Positions 7,408-14,148 of a stretch of 16,501 nucleotides of DNA are shown here, one piece after another; position 1 is the first letter of the stretch; the number at the start of each line of letters is the position of its first letter. The notes under the pieces were generated by a model. It worked only from the letters and a program-made list of their open reading frames with translations. It was not told where the DNA came from and did no database searches. The position numbers were made by a program, and so were the translations under genes. This stretch comes from Opitutia bacterium (GTDB lineage: Bacteria; Verrucomicrobiota; Verrucomicrobiia; Opitutales; UBA953): positions 1 to 16,501 of the forward strand of contig CANCLV010000022.1 in assembly GCA_947378905.1 (NCBI GenBank), written 5' to 3'.

Positions 7408-8556
7408 TCAGTAAACATCGCGTTGGTAACGCCCATCTTTCTTAAATTGCTTAACCCAATCGATCGCGGCCTCGGGCGACATCTTGCCATGTTCGGAAAC
7501 GATTTGATGAAGGGCAGCGTCGACATCTTTCGCCATACGTTTCGCATCTCCGCAAACATAGAAGTAAGCACCTTCAGAAATCCATTTCCATAACTCGGCT
7601 GCATTTTCGCGCATGCGATCTTGGACGTAAATTTTCTCAGCTTGGTCGCGAGAGAATGCAAGGTCGAGTCGGGTCAGCGCACCGGATTTCAAATAGTCAG
7701 CCCACTCATCCGCATAAAGGAAATCGTGGTCCTTACGTTGATCACCGAAGAATAACCAATTGCGACCTTTGCCACCTCGCGTTGCGCGGTCCATGACAAA
7801 ACTACGGAAAGGAGCAACACCGGTACCAGGTCCAACCATGATCACAGGAACAGAATCATCGGCAGGTAAACCAAAGTGAGAATGAGCAACAAAGACAGGT
7901 ACCTCAGCGGTATTTAACTGAGCACGGTCGGCGAGGTAAGTGGAACATACCCCTTCTCTCTTTCGTCCGTTTGTTTCGTAACGTACGACGGCGACGGTGA
8001 GATGAATTTCGTTGGGATACTTGGATGGTGCGGAAGAAATCGAATACAAGCGTGGCATGAGCTTACGTTGTAGCTCGATTAATTCTTGAGCGGAAATTTT
8101 AGCGGAAGAAAATTCTTCAAAGAGGTCAACGTACTCGCGCTGCTCGATCCATGATTTCTTTTTTTCGGGATCTGCTTCAGCGATTCGAGAAGCGAGTTCA
8201 GCTTTCTGTGCATCGTCGGTAGCGCGATCGTGAAGAAGCTGAACAAACTTATAGGTCGGGCCGTTTAAAGCCAAACGATTAGTCAGCGCCTCTTTTAAAG
8301 TAATTGCCGAAGTGTCTTTGGGGATCGTGACTGATTCTGTACCCGTAAAACCAGCAGCCTTAAGCAAAGCCGTTACCGATTGAGCGTTGTTTGTCGGAAA
8401 AACACCGAGCGAATCTCCGCATTTGTAGGATAGTCCGCTTCCATCGAGTGAAACGGAAAAGTGTTGAGTGTCTTTGAGACTCGAGGTGGAGCTTAGACGT
8501 CGACGATCAACGAGCTTAGCGCGGAAAGGGTTATTTTTATCGTAAACTACGGACAT
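7408..8556 (-). CDS. CysJ-like NADPH/FAD reductase without flavodoxin domain (sulfite reductase flavoprotein-like)
   Basis: The 382-residue product matches the C-terminal reductase half of CysJ/cytochrome P450 reductase: an FAD-binding barrel with the helical connecting insert (about residues 10-215; FAD motif RLYSISS at 169-175 and GVCSTYL at 202-208) and an NADP module (about 235-382; GPGTGVAPFR at 242-251, FSRDQ at 301-305, KIYVQ at 308-312, CGDAKRMAKDV at 335-345, C-terminal GRYQRDVY). FSRDQ and KIYVQ are the residues that bind the NADPH 2'-phosphate in this family. There is no N-terminal FMN/flavodoxin domain, and the start is clean, so this is a natural single-flavin form. Electrons probably go to a separate flavodoxin, ferredoxin or a sulfite reductase haem subunit encoded elsewhere. 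It lies between a pseudouridine synthase gene and fabG. Confidence 0.88.
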   Translation of the reverse strand: MSVVYDKNNPFRAKLVDRRRLSSTSSLKDTQHFSVSLDGSGLSYKCGDSLGVFPTNNAQSVTALLKAAGFTGTESVTIPKDTSAITLKEALTNRLALNGPTYKFVQLLHDRATDDAQKAELASRIAEADPEKKKSWIEQREYVDLFEEFSSAKISAQELIELQRKLMPRLYSISSAPSKYPNEIHLTVAVVRYETNGRKREGVCSTYLADRAQLNTAEVPVFVAHSHFGLPADDSVPVIMVGPGTGVAPFRSFVMDRATRGGKGRNWLFFGDQRKDHDFLYADEWADYLKSGALTRLDLAFSRDQAEKIYVQDRMRENAAELWKWISEGAYFYVCGDAKRMAKDVDAALHQIVSEHGKMSPEAAIDWVKQFKKDGRYQRDVY

Positions 8557-8603
8557 AATAAAAGGGGTGGTTTAAAGCGGGTTCAGGTGCAATTCCTTTT
8601 ATT
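8557..8603 (-). repeat. 9-bp inverted repeat in the leader of the CysJ-like gene
   Basis: AATAAAAGG (8557-8565) and CCTTTTATT (8595-8603) are perfect inverted copies separated by 29 bases. In the minus-strand transcript the second arm ends directly against the ATG at 8556, so folding would close the start region. The stem is A+U rich and so only moderately stable. It may instead be a DNA operator; it fills most of the 53-bp gap after the upstream gene. Confidence 0.45.
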
Positions 8604-8609
8604 TAAGGC

Positions 8610-9314
8610 TTAGTTCTCGAATATCATGCCAATCTCTTTTTGCGATAATGGGCGACAATCACCCGAGGGCATTCTACGGAGAACTAAACTTCCGATTTGG
8701 AAACGGCGCAGAATTTTGACGTGGAAACCAAAAATTTCTAAGAGTCTTCGAATTTCGCGCTTACGGCCTTGGTCTAAGTGAATTTCTAATTGCTTAGGGT
8801 TTTCCGGATTACGAATTACTTTCTTAAATCGTAGGCGCTCACCCTCTTCCATCGCGCCTTTGATTAACTTAGGCGTGAGCTTTGGATCGTAGTCACGATT
8901 CAAGTGAACCTCGTAGCGCTTAATCACGCCACCCGAGGGGTGCATGACTTTATTCGCTAAATTACCATCGTTGGTTAAAAGTAAAAGCCCTTCCGAGTCT
9001 TTATCGAGACGACCCACGCAGAAGAGTCGAATCGCTTTGTACTCCGGTGGTACCATTTCAAAAACAGTGTGACCGCCGTGGGAGTCATCGTTAGTGCACA
9101 AAAAACCTTTCGGTTTATTCATCATTAAAACCACATTACGTGCCAGAGGTTTAATTTCTTTACCGCGATAACGGACGACATCGGTTTCGGGATTAACTGG
9201 CTGACCTACGGCAGCGATTTTTCCATTAATCGTAACGCCACCCTCGGCTACCAGCCGTTCGGCTTCGCGACGGGAGCATACCCCGGCTTGGGCCAGGAAT
9301 TTATGGATGCGCAT
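8610..9314 (-). CDS. RsuA/RluB/RluE/RluF-family pseudouridine synthase
   Basis: The product (234 residues from ATG 9314) is a rRNA pseudouridine synthase of the RsuA/RluB group. An N-terminal S4 domain (RIHKFLAQAGVCSRREAERL) is followed by the catalytic domain with NKPKGFLCT, the VGRLDKDSEGLLLLTNDG motif whose first Asp is catalytic, and the C-terminal GRKREIRRLLE element that marks this subgroup. ATG at 9314 puts the S4 motif right at the N-terminus, as usual; a GTG at 9332 would add six residues and has an AGGGG run touching it, too close to act as a Shine-Dalgarno site. Which rRNA uridine it modifies is not visible. It heads the minus-strand run leading through the CysJ-like gene to the fab genes. 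Confidence 0.92.
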   Translation of the reverse strand: MRIHKFLAQAGVCSRREAERLVAEGGVTINGKIAAVGQPVNPETDVVRYRGKEIKPLARNVVLMMNKPKGFLCTNDDSHGGHTVFEMVPPEYKAIRLFCVGRLDKDSEGLLLLTNDGNLANKVMHPSGGVIKRYEVHLNRDYDPKLTPKLIKGAMEEGERLRFKKVIRNPENPKQLEIHLDQGRKREIRRLLEIFGFHVKILRRFQIGSLVLRRMPSGDCRPLSQKEIGMIFEN

Positions 9315-9332
9315 GGAGTCTTCGGTCGACAC

Positions 9333-9421
9333 CCCTATTGCATAGAGCCAATCAGGGTCAAAGGGCGAGCCATGAATAAGTTATCTCGCCCTCCCCGCAC
9401 TTTTTATCTTACACAGGGGGT
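9333..9421. promoter_or_regulatory. Divergent intergenic region with 8-bp inverted repeat (pseudouridine synthase / folD)
   Basis: This gap must hold start signals for both folD (+) and the pseudouridine synthase operon (-). AGGGCGAG (9362-9369) and CTCGCCCT (9385-9392) form a perfect 8-bp inverted repeat with a 15-base centre that itself contains ATAAGTTAT, a near-perfect palindrome. That could be an operator or an RNA hairpin. TTGACC on the minus strand (9361-9356) is a possible -35; no convincing -10 was found. A G-run (AGGGGG) lies one base before the folD ATG, too near to be a normal ribosome binding site. Confidence 0.45.
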
Positions 9422-10294
9422 ATGAGACTCATTGATGGCAATTTGATCGCCCAGGAGGTTCTCGCGGAAATCAAAGCGCGAGTGGCCCGGCTGGCGCCTG
9501 TCATTCCCCACGTGGCATTCATTCGTGTCGGGGAAGATCCTGCCTCCGTCTCCTATGTAACTAAGAAACAAAAGACCGCTGCCGAAGTCGGCATGCAGGC
9601 TAGCATTAAAGTTTTTCCCGAGACCGTCACCCAAGCTGATCTGTTTAAGCATATCGATGCGCTCAATGCCGATAAGTCCGTGCATGGTATTTTAATTCAA
9701 GCTCCATTACCCAAACATCTATCCGAGACCGAAGTGTTTAATCGTGTGGCATCGCACAAAGACGTCGATGGCTTCGGCACGCTGAGCATCGGAAAATTAG
9801 TTCAAGAAATTCCTGGGGCTTTTGCTGCGTGTACTCCAGCTGGGGTGATTGAATTATTGAAACGCTCCAAAATCGAAACCACTGGTAAACATGCCGTGGT
9901 TGTTGGGCGTTCTTTAATTGTAGGTAAACCCGCAGCGATCTTACTTATTTCTAAAGCGTGCAATTGCACGGTCACCATTACACATTCGCAAACTAAAGAT
10001 TTAGCGGCGATTGTTCGTCAGGCCGACATCGTGATTGCGGCGATCGGTAAGCCTAAATTTATTACGGCTGATATGATTAAACCTGGAGCCGTAGTCATTG
10101 ATGTCGGTATCAACCGAGTTGCGGATGCGTCCAAGAAAAATGGTTATGCTATTATTGGAGATGTTGATTTTGAAAACGTATCTAAATTAAGTAGCGCTAT
10201 TAGTCCGGTGCCTGGTGGGGTGGGTCCGATGACTGTCGCGATGCTCATGAAGAATACTTTGGACGCCTGTGAGCGAGCAAACGGACGTGGCTGA
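9422..10294 (+). CDS. folD: Bifunctional methylenetetrahydrofolate dehydrogenase / methenyltetrahydrofolate cyclohydrolase
   Basis: The 290-residue product interconverts 5,10-methylene-, 5,10-methenyl- and 10-formyl-tetrahydrofolate in the cytoplasm. Active-site elements are present: Tyr45 and Lys49 in SYVTKKQK, Gln93 in ILIQAPLP, Asp116 in KDVDGFG, the NADP-binding GRSLIVGKP, and the C-terminal PVPGGVGPMTVAMLMKNT. Length is normal. QAPLP replaces the more usual QLPLP; the key glutamine is kept. The ATG at 9422 starts the expected MRLIDGN sequence. The 3' end overlaps the RDD gene by 26 bases, so the two are likely one operon. Confidence 0.97.
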   Translation: MRLIDGNLIAQEVLAEIKARVARLAPVIPHVAFIRVGEDPASVSYVTKKQKTAAEVGMQASIKVFPETVTQADLFKHIDALNADKSVHGILIQAPLPKHLSETEVFNRVASHKDVDGFGTLSIGKLVQEIPGAFAACTPAGVIELLKRSKIETTGKHAVVVGRSLIVGKPAAILLISKACNCTVTITHSQTKDLAAIVRQADIVIAAIGKPKFITADMIKPGAVVIDVGINRVADASKKNGYAIIGDVDFENVSKLSSAISPVPGGVGPMTVAMLMKNTLDACERANGRG

Positions 10295-10895
10295 GTCGTC
10301 TACCCCTCCGCCGCTACCTCGGCCACCCGCTGGATTCGGCTGGCGATCCTTGGCTTGTTTGGCGGATATCATTCCGCTCATTGCTCTCGGGTTATTCCTG
10401 TCAGGTCACCTCGCTGACACCGAAGAATTAGCAGCCAGAGAACGAGCGGATGCATTTTATAATAAAATTAAGAATCAATACGTGAAGGTCATTCAGCATC
10501 CTTCGATTCAGGAACAAAATAAACTCATGCAGATGGCCGAGCATCCCGATGAAAAAGACTTAGAAGCGGTTGCCATAACACTTACGCAAATAGGTGAAAT
10601 TTGTTTTCTAGTTACTTGGCTCGGGCTGGCCCTTCAGGAAATCTTTTTCGCGGGTCAGACCATTGGTAAGCGTATCTTCAACCTTAAGGTGGTCGATTTT
10701 TATACCCAAGAAGCGCCCGGTGTTCTTTCGTGTTTACTACGTTCCGCTTGGAAGGCTGCGTTCATCAACCTCTTTAATCCTTTTACATCGATTCTGGGTA
10801 TCATCAATTTCCACGTTCCACTCTTTCGGAAAGACCGTCGTGCATGGCACGATATGTTTACGCGAAGCTACGTGATCGATTTACGGAAGCGATAA
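10269..10895 (+). CDS. RDD-family membrane protein
   Basis: The 208-residue protein has the RDD hallmarks: GWRSLACLADIIPL (Arg and Asp of the first segment), GQTIGKRIFNLKVVD, and the final FRKDRRAWHDMFTRSYVID. A proline-rich N-terminus (PPPLPRPP) precedes it. Hydrophobic segments lie at about residues 27-47, 100-125 and 155-180, with a polar helical insert at 50-95 longer than in simple RDD proteins. RDD proteins have no settled single function; some have been proposed to transport ions or solutes. The start is GTG at 10269 inside folD; a second in-frame GTG at 10287 would cut the overlap to 8 bases. It is followed by an intrinsic terminator. Confidence 0.85.
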   Translation: MSEQTDVAESSTPPPLPRPPAGFGWRSLACLADIIPLIALGLFLSGHLADTEELAARERADAFYNKIKNQYVKVIQHPSIQEQNKLMQMAEHPDEKDLEAVAITLTQIGEICFLVTWLGLALQEIFFAGQTIGKRIFNLKVVDFYTQEAPGVLSCLLRSAWKAAFINLFNPFTSILGIINFHVPLFRKDRRAWHDMFTRSYVIDLRKR

Positions 10896-10907
10896 TTCGC
10901 ACCAACA

Positions 10908-10933
10908 AAAAACCCCGGCGAACCGGGGTTTTT
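10908..10933. terminator. Bidirectional intrinsic terminator between the RDD gene and pnp
   Basis: AAAAACCCCGG and CCGGGGTTTTT form an 11-bp perfect stem with a CGAA loop. The G+C core is followed by a T-run on either strand, so it can end transcripts of the folD-RDD operon (+, 12 bp after the stop) and of rpsO-pnp (-, 20 bp after the pnp stop). Confidence 0.93.
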
Positions 10934-10953
10934 ATTTTGCTTAGCTGAAGTGA

Positions 10954-13179
10954 TTATCCTTCGCCGCCTTCGTTGTCACCACCGCGTTCGCGGAAGGGAC
11001 GACGTGGGCGCTCAGGGCGATCAAAGGCTGGCTTAGGAGCAGGCGTGTATTCACGGCCTTCTTTTTCAGCAATCGCAGCACGACGGGAAAGACGTACGCG
11101 ACCCTTGTCGTCAATGCCTACGCACTTAACGATGATTTCATCTCCGAGCTTAACGATGTCTTCAACACGGTTTACGCGGAAGTCAGCGAGTTCAGAAATG
11201 TGGACGAGGCCTTCTTGACCAGGGAGACATTCAACGAATGCACCGAACTCCTTCACCGAGCGGACGATACCTTTGTAGGTCTTGTCTAATTCGATTTGAG
11301 CGGAGATGAGGTTCACTTCGTTGATTGCACGAGCGAGTTTTTCGCCGTCGGTGGCGAAGATGGTAACCCAACCAGAGTCATCTTGGTCGATGTCTAATTG
11401 GCAACCGGTGTACTCGGTGATGCGCTTGATATTCTTACCACCAGGACCGATGAGGGCACCGATCTTGTCAGCAGGAATCTTCATGCGATGAGTGCGAGGA
11501 GCACAGGACTTCAATTCAACACGGGATTTAGGCATCGTGCCTTCCATGATAGTAAGAATTTGGTCACGAGTGACTTTGTTCTGCATGATGGCTTCGGTTG
11601 CGATGTCGAAAGGTAGACCGTGGATTTTAAGGTCGAGCTGGAAACCAGTGATACCTTCGCGGGTACCACAGATTTTGAAGTCCATGTCACCGTAGTGATC
11701 TTCGGCACCGATGATGTCGGTAAGCACGCGATGCTTAACCACTTTACCGTCTTTCTCTTCGGTTACTAAACCACAAGAGATACCGGCAACAGGAGCCTTA
11801 ATAGGAACGCCTGCATCCATGAGAGCTAAAGTACCACCGCAAACAGAAGCCATGGAAGTTGAACCATTGGATTCCATGATTTCGGAGACTAAGCGGATGG
11901 AGTATGGGAAGTCTTGTTCGGAAGGCAGAATCGAGAGCAAGGAACGCTCAGCGAGATTACCGTGACCGGTTTCACGACGGCTGGTCATACCAAAACGTCC
12001 CGTCTCACCGACTGAGAATGGAGGGAAGTTGTAGTGAAGAAGGAATGATTTCGATTTCGCACCGCCGGTGATGGCGTCGACTTCTTGAGCATCTTTCGAT
12101 GTTCCGAGAGTTGCTAAAACGAGACCTTGAGTTTCGCCACGTTGGAAAATAGCAGAACCGTGAACGCGAGGTAAGACGTCGACCTGACAGGAGATAGGAC
12201 GTAGATCTTTGGTACCACGGCCATCAGCACGCTGACCTTTTTCGATGATAGCGGAGCGATAAACTTTCTCTTGGAGTTTTTCGAAAGCCATCTTGATTTG
12301 GCGACCGTCGAAACCTTCACCGAGTTCGGCTTGGCAAGCAGCTTTAGCTTTTTCAACTACAGCTTTAACCGCGTCACCACGGTCTTTCTTGGAAGCCAAG
12401 AAAATTGCTTTTTGTAATTGGTCACCTTCGCCAGCGGTACGTTCGCAAATCGCGAGGGCTTTAGGTTCACAAACCACGAGAGGGAAAGCTTTCTTCTTCT
12501 TCGCGCAGAGCGAGGCTAATTTACGCTGAGCGGCGATGATGGATTGGATTGCTTGGTGAGCAAAAGCGAGAGCAGCGATGAAGTCTGCTTCAGGAATTTG
12601 GTCAGCCGAACCTTCGATCATCATCATGTCGCGTTCATTGCCGACGTAGATTAAATCGAGGTCAGAAGCGAATTGTTGTTCGTGGGTTGGGTTGATAACG
12701 AATTTGCCTTCCACACGGCCAACGCGAACGCAACCGATAGGACCGTTCCAAGGAATGTCTGAGCAAAGTAACGCGGCGGAAGCACCGTTTACCATTAAGA
12801 TATCGGGCTCATTAACGAGGTCAGCCGAAAGAAGTAAGCCGATGACTTGAACTTCATTAAGGAAACCTTCGGGGAAGAGAGGACGCAGAGGGCGATCGCA
12901 AAGACGTGAGGTTAAGATTTCTTTATCGGAAGGTTTTCCTTCGCGACGGAAATAACCACCAGGGAAGCGGCCAGCGGCAGCGAACTTTTCGCGGTAGTCT
13001 ACGGTGAGCGGGAAAAAGTCTTGGTCGGGTGAACGCAATTCTTCGGCGGCGGTAGCAGAAACGAAGACCGTAGTCTCGCCTTTGCTGATCGTCACAGAAC
13101 CATTAGCGAGACGTGCCAATGAACCTGTGCTGATAGTGATACCGAGTTCTTCGATAGTCACGGAGTGTTGTTGTTTCAT
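10954..13179 (-). CDS. pnp: Polyribonucleotide nucleotidyltransferase (PNPase)
   Basis: The 741-residue product degrades RNA 3' to 5' using phosphate and acts in mRNA turnover, often with RNase E-type degradosomes. Domains in order: first RNase PH core (FPLTVDYREKFAAAGRFPGGY, CDRPLRPLFP), helical linker, second RNase PH core with the catalytic segment SNGSTSMASVCGG and DFKICGTREGITGFQLDLKI, a KH domain (IGALIGPGGKNIKRITEYTG) and an S1 domain (KGIVRSVKEFGAFVECLPGQEGLVHISEL). The last 35 residues are a charged Arg/Pro/Gly-rich tail. ATG at 13179 (MKQQHSVTIEE) is chosen: an in-frame open stretch reaches 13260, but its 27 residues do not look like PNPase and cross the leader hairpin. It follows rpsO, the order seen in many bacteria, and ends at the bidirectional terminator. 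Confidence 0.97.
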   Translation of the reverse strand: MKQQHSVTIEELGITISTGSLARLANGSVTISKGETTVFVSATAAEELRSPDQDFFPLTVDYREKFAAAGRFPGGYFRREGKPSDKEILTSRLCDRPLRPLFPEGFLNEVQVIGLLLSADLVNEPDILMVNGASAALLCSDIPWNGPIGCVRVGRVEGKFVINPTHEQQFASDLDLIYVGNERDMMMIEGSADQIPEADFIAALAFAHQAIQSIIAAQRKLASLCAKKKKAFPLVVCEPKALAICERTAGEGDQLQKAIFLASKKDRGDAVKAVVEKAKAACQAELGEGFDGRQIKMAFEKLQEKVYRSAIIEKGQRADGRGTKDLRPISCQVDVLPRVHGSAIFQRGETQGLVLATLGTSKDAQEVDAITGGAKSKSFLLHYNFPPFSVGETGRFGMTSRRETGHGNLAERSLLSILPSEQDFPYSIRLVSEIMESNGSTSMASVCGGTLALMDAGVPIKAPVAGISCGLVTEEKDGKVVKHRVLTDIIGAEDHYGDMDFKICGTREGITGFQLDLKIHGLPFDIATEAIMQNKVTRDQILTIMEGTMPKSRVELKSCAPRTHRMKIPADKIGALIGPGGKNIKRITEYTGCQLDIDQDDSGWVTIFATDGEKLARAINEVNLISAQIELDKTYKGIVRSVKEFGAFVECLPGQEGLVHISELADFRVNRVEDIVKLGDEIIVKCVGIDDKGRVRLSRRAAIAEKEGREYTPAPKPAFDRPERPRRPFRERGGDNEGGEG

Positions 13180-13248
13180 ATTTTTTGTTTGGTTTTTGTG
13201 CTGAACGGGATTGCCCAGCGGGTTTTTGTTTTGTTGTGGTGAAATGCA

Positions 13249-13272
13249 ACGTCCCAGCAAGGGCTGGGACGT
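13249..13272 (-). promoter_or_regulatory. Stem-loop in the rpsO-pnp intergenic leader
   Basis: ACGTCCCAGC and GCTGGGACGT form a perfect 10-bp stem with a 4-base loop, about 30 bp after the rpsO stop and 70 bp before the pnp ATG. No T-run follows on the minus strand, so a simple terminator is unlikely. In E. coli the rpsO-pnp junction carries an RNase III-cut hairpin through which PNPase limits its own synthesis; this stem has the matching position, so an RNase III or PNPase control site is a reasonable inference. The rest of the leader up to the ATG is A- and C-rich and lacks a Shine-Dalgarno motif. Confidence 0.65.
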
Positions 13273-13301
13273 GCGTGGTGACTCAGCGCTAAGCGCCTAA
13301 A

Positions 13302-13562
13302 TCACTTACGCAGGTTGAGTTTAACGATAAGGGCGTTATAACGATCCAGATCGCTCGACTTTAAATAATTGAGCAACTTACGACGGCGGTTGGTCAGCGT
13401 GATGAGACCGCGGCGTGAGTGGAAGTCCTTGCGATGATCACGCAAGTGCTCGGTGAGGTGATTAATGCGACCAGAGATAAGGGCGACTTGGACTTCAGGT
13501 GAGCCTGTGTCTTTAGCATCCTTCTGATTGCTTTTGATGATTTCCGACTTGTTGATTGCCAT
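13302..13562 (-). CDS. rpsO: 30S ribosomal protein S15
   Basis: The 86-residue basic helical protein is S15, which binds the 16S rRNA central domain early in 30S assembly. Typical blocks are GSPEVQVALISGRINHLTEHLRDHRKDFHSRRGL and RRKLLNYLKSSDLDRY. Length is within two or three residues of the family norm. The ATG at 13562 has no Shine-Dalgarno motif; it is preceded by a CA-rich stretch and, further up, by strong secondary structure. pnp follows after 122 bp. Confidence 0.97.
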   Translation of the reverse strand: MAINKSEIIKSNQKDAKDTGSPEVQVALISGRINHLTEHLRDHRKDFHSRRGLITLTNRRRKLLNYLKSSDLDRYNALIVKLNLRK

Positions 13563-13847
13563 AGGTGTGGTGAGTTTTGGTTTTGTATTTTTTGACCGAC
13601 TTGGGAGAAATTCCCGAGGACCCGCCGATTGGCCAGTACCTCCGTCTGGAAAGAGCTTTCGCTCTCCGGCCAGCGTGAGAAGGGCTCCGCCCCTCTCCCT
13701 AACGAAGTTAAGCCAAATGTCGTGACAGGTTGGGCTTAACTATGCAAGCCGTATTTGGACGTTAAATAGAGTAAAATTAGGCTAAAAGTCGGGCGGAATT
13801 GAAGATTAGCCCGTTGACTCTCCCAGCGACACCTTTGAAATCGGCTT
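13563..13847 (-). promoter_or_regulatory. Intergenic region with structured rpsO leader (and start of the yhbY side)
   Basis: This 285-bp gap contains no credible ORF. Read as minus-strand RNA it folds in several places: a 9-bp stem at 13706-13714/13733-13741 with a small TGTC/GACA stem inside its loop; a short stem at 13680-13694; and a hairpin at 13650-13667 with a GAAA (GNRA) tetraloop, stacked directly on a UGGCC/GGCCA helix (13668-13672 with 13630-13634). The last 60 bases before rpsO are weakly structured. Leaders of rpsO often bind S15 for feedback control, so this is the likely role; a separate small RNA is the alternative. On the plus side TTGACT (13814-13819) could be a -35 for yhbY, but the -10 (TGAAAT) is poor. 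Confidence 0.5.
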
Positions 13848-14147
13848 ATGGATAATGGATCGAGCGATAAACCAAGTTTAACGAGTGCCGAGCGCAGCAA
13901 GTTGCGTGGGCTAGCTCAAACCCTGGACCCTAAAGTCTTTGTGGGAAAGCTAGGCGTCAATGATGGTATCGCTAAACTTCTAGAGGATGCCTTTAAAAAT
14001 GCCGACCTAGTTAAAGTGCGTTTCAATGCCGAGCGCGATGTCATGGAGCAACAAGCTCAGTCCCTCGCGCGCCTTACTCAAAGTGAAATCATTGGCTCTG
14101 TCGGTCGCACCGCTACATTTTTCAAATTAGGTAAAAGCGAAGAATAA
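13848..14147 (+). CDS. yhbY: YhbY-family RNA-binding protein (CRM domain)
   Basis: The 99-residue product matches YhbY, a single CRM-domain protein that associates with pre-50S ribosomal particles. LTSAERSKLRGLAQTLDPKVFVGKLGVNDGI contains the GxxG-type loop (GKLG), and the C-terminal half has DLVKVRFNAER and GSVGRTATFFKLGK as in the family. The ATG at 13848 has no Shine-Dalgarno motif. ispA starts one base after its stop, so they form an operon. Confidence 0.93.
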   Translation: MDNGSSDKPSLTSAERSKLRGLAQTLDPKVFVGKLGVNDGIAKLLEDAFKNADLVKVRFNAERDVMEQQAQSLARLTQSEIIGSVGRTATFFKLGKSEE

Positions 14148-14148
14148 A

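Noticed and set aside
13180..13260. N-terminal extension of pnp to an upstream in-frame ATG at 13260
   Set aside because: The 27 added residues are not PNPase-like, are Asn/Gln/Lys-rich, and overlap the leader hairpin; the conserved N-terminus starts at 13179.
13563..13847. tRNA, SRP RNA, RNase P RNA or a known riboswitch class in the rpsO upstream gap
   Set aside because: I looked for tRNA cloverleaf landmarks, the SRP GGAA/GNRA core, the RNase P GAGGAAAGUC block and common riboswitch motifs and found none.
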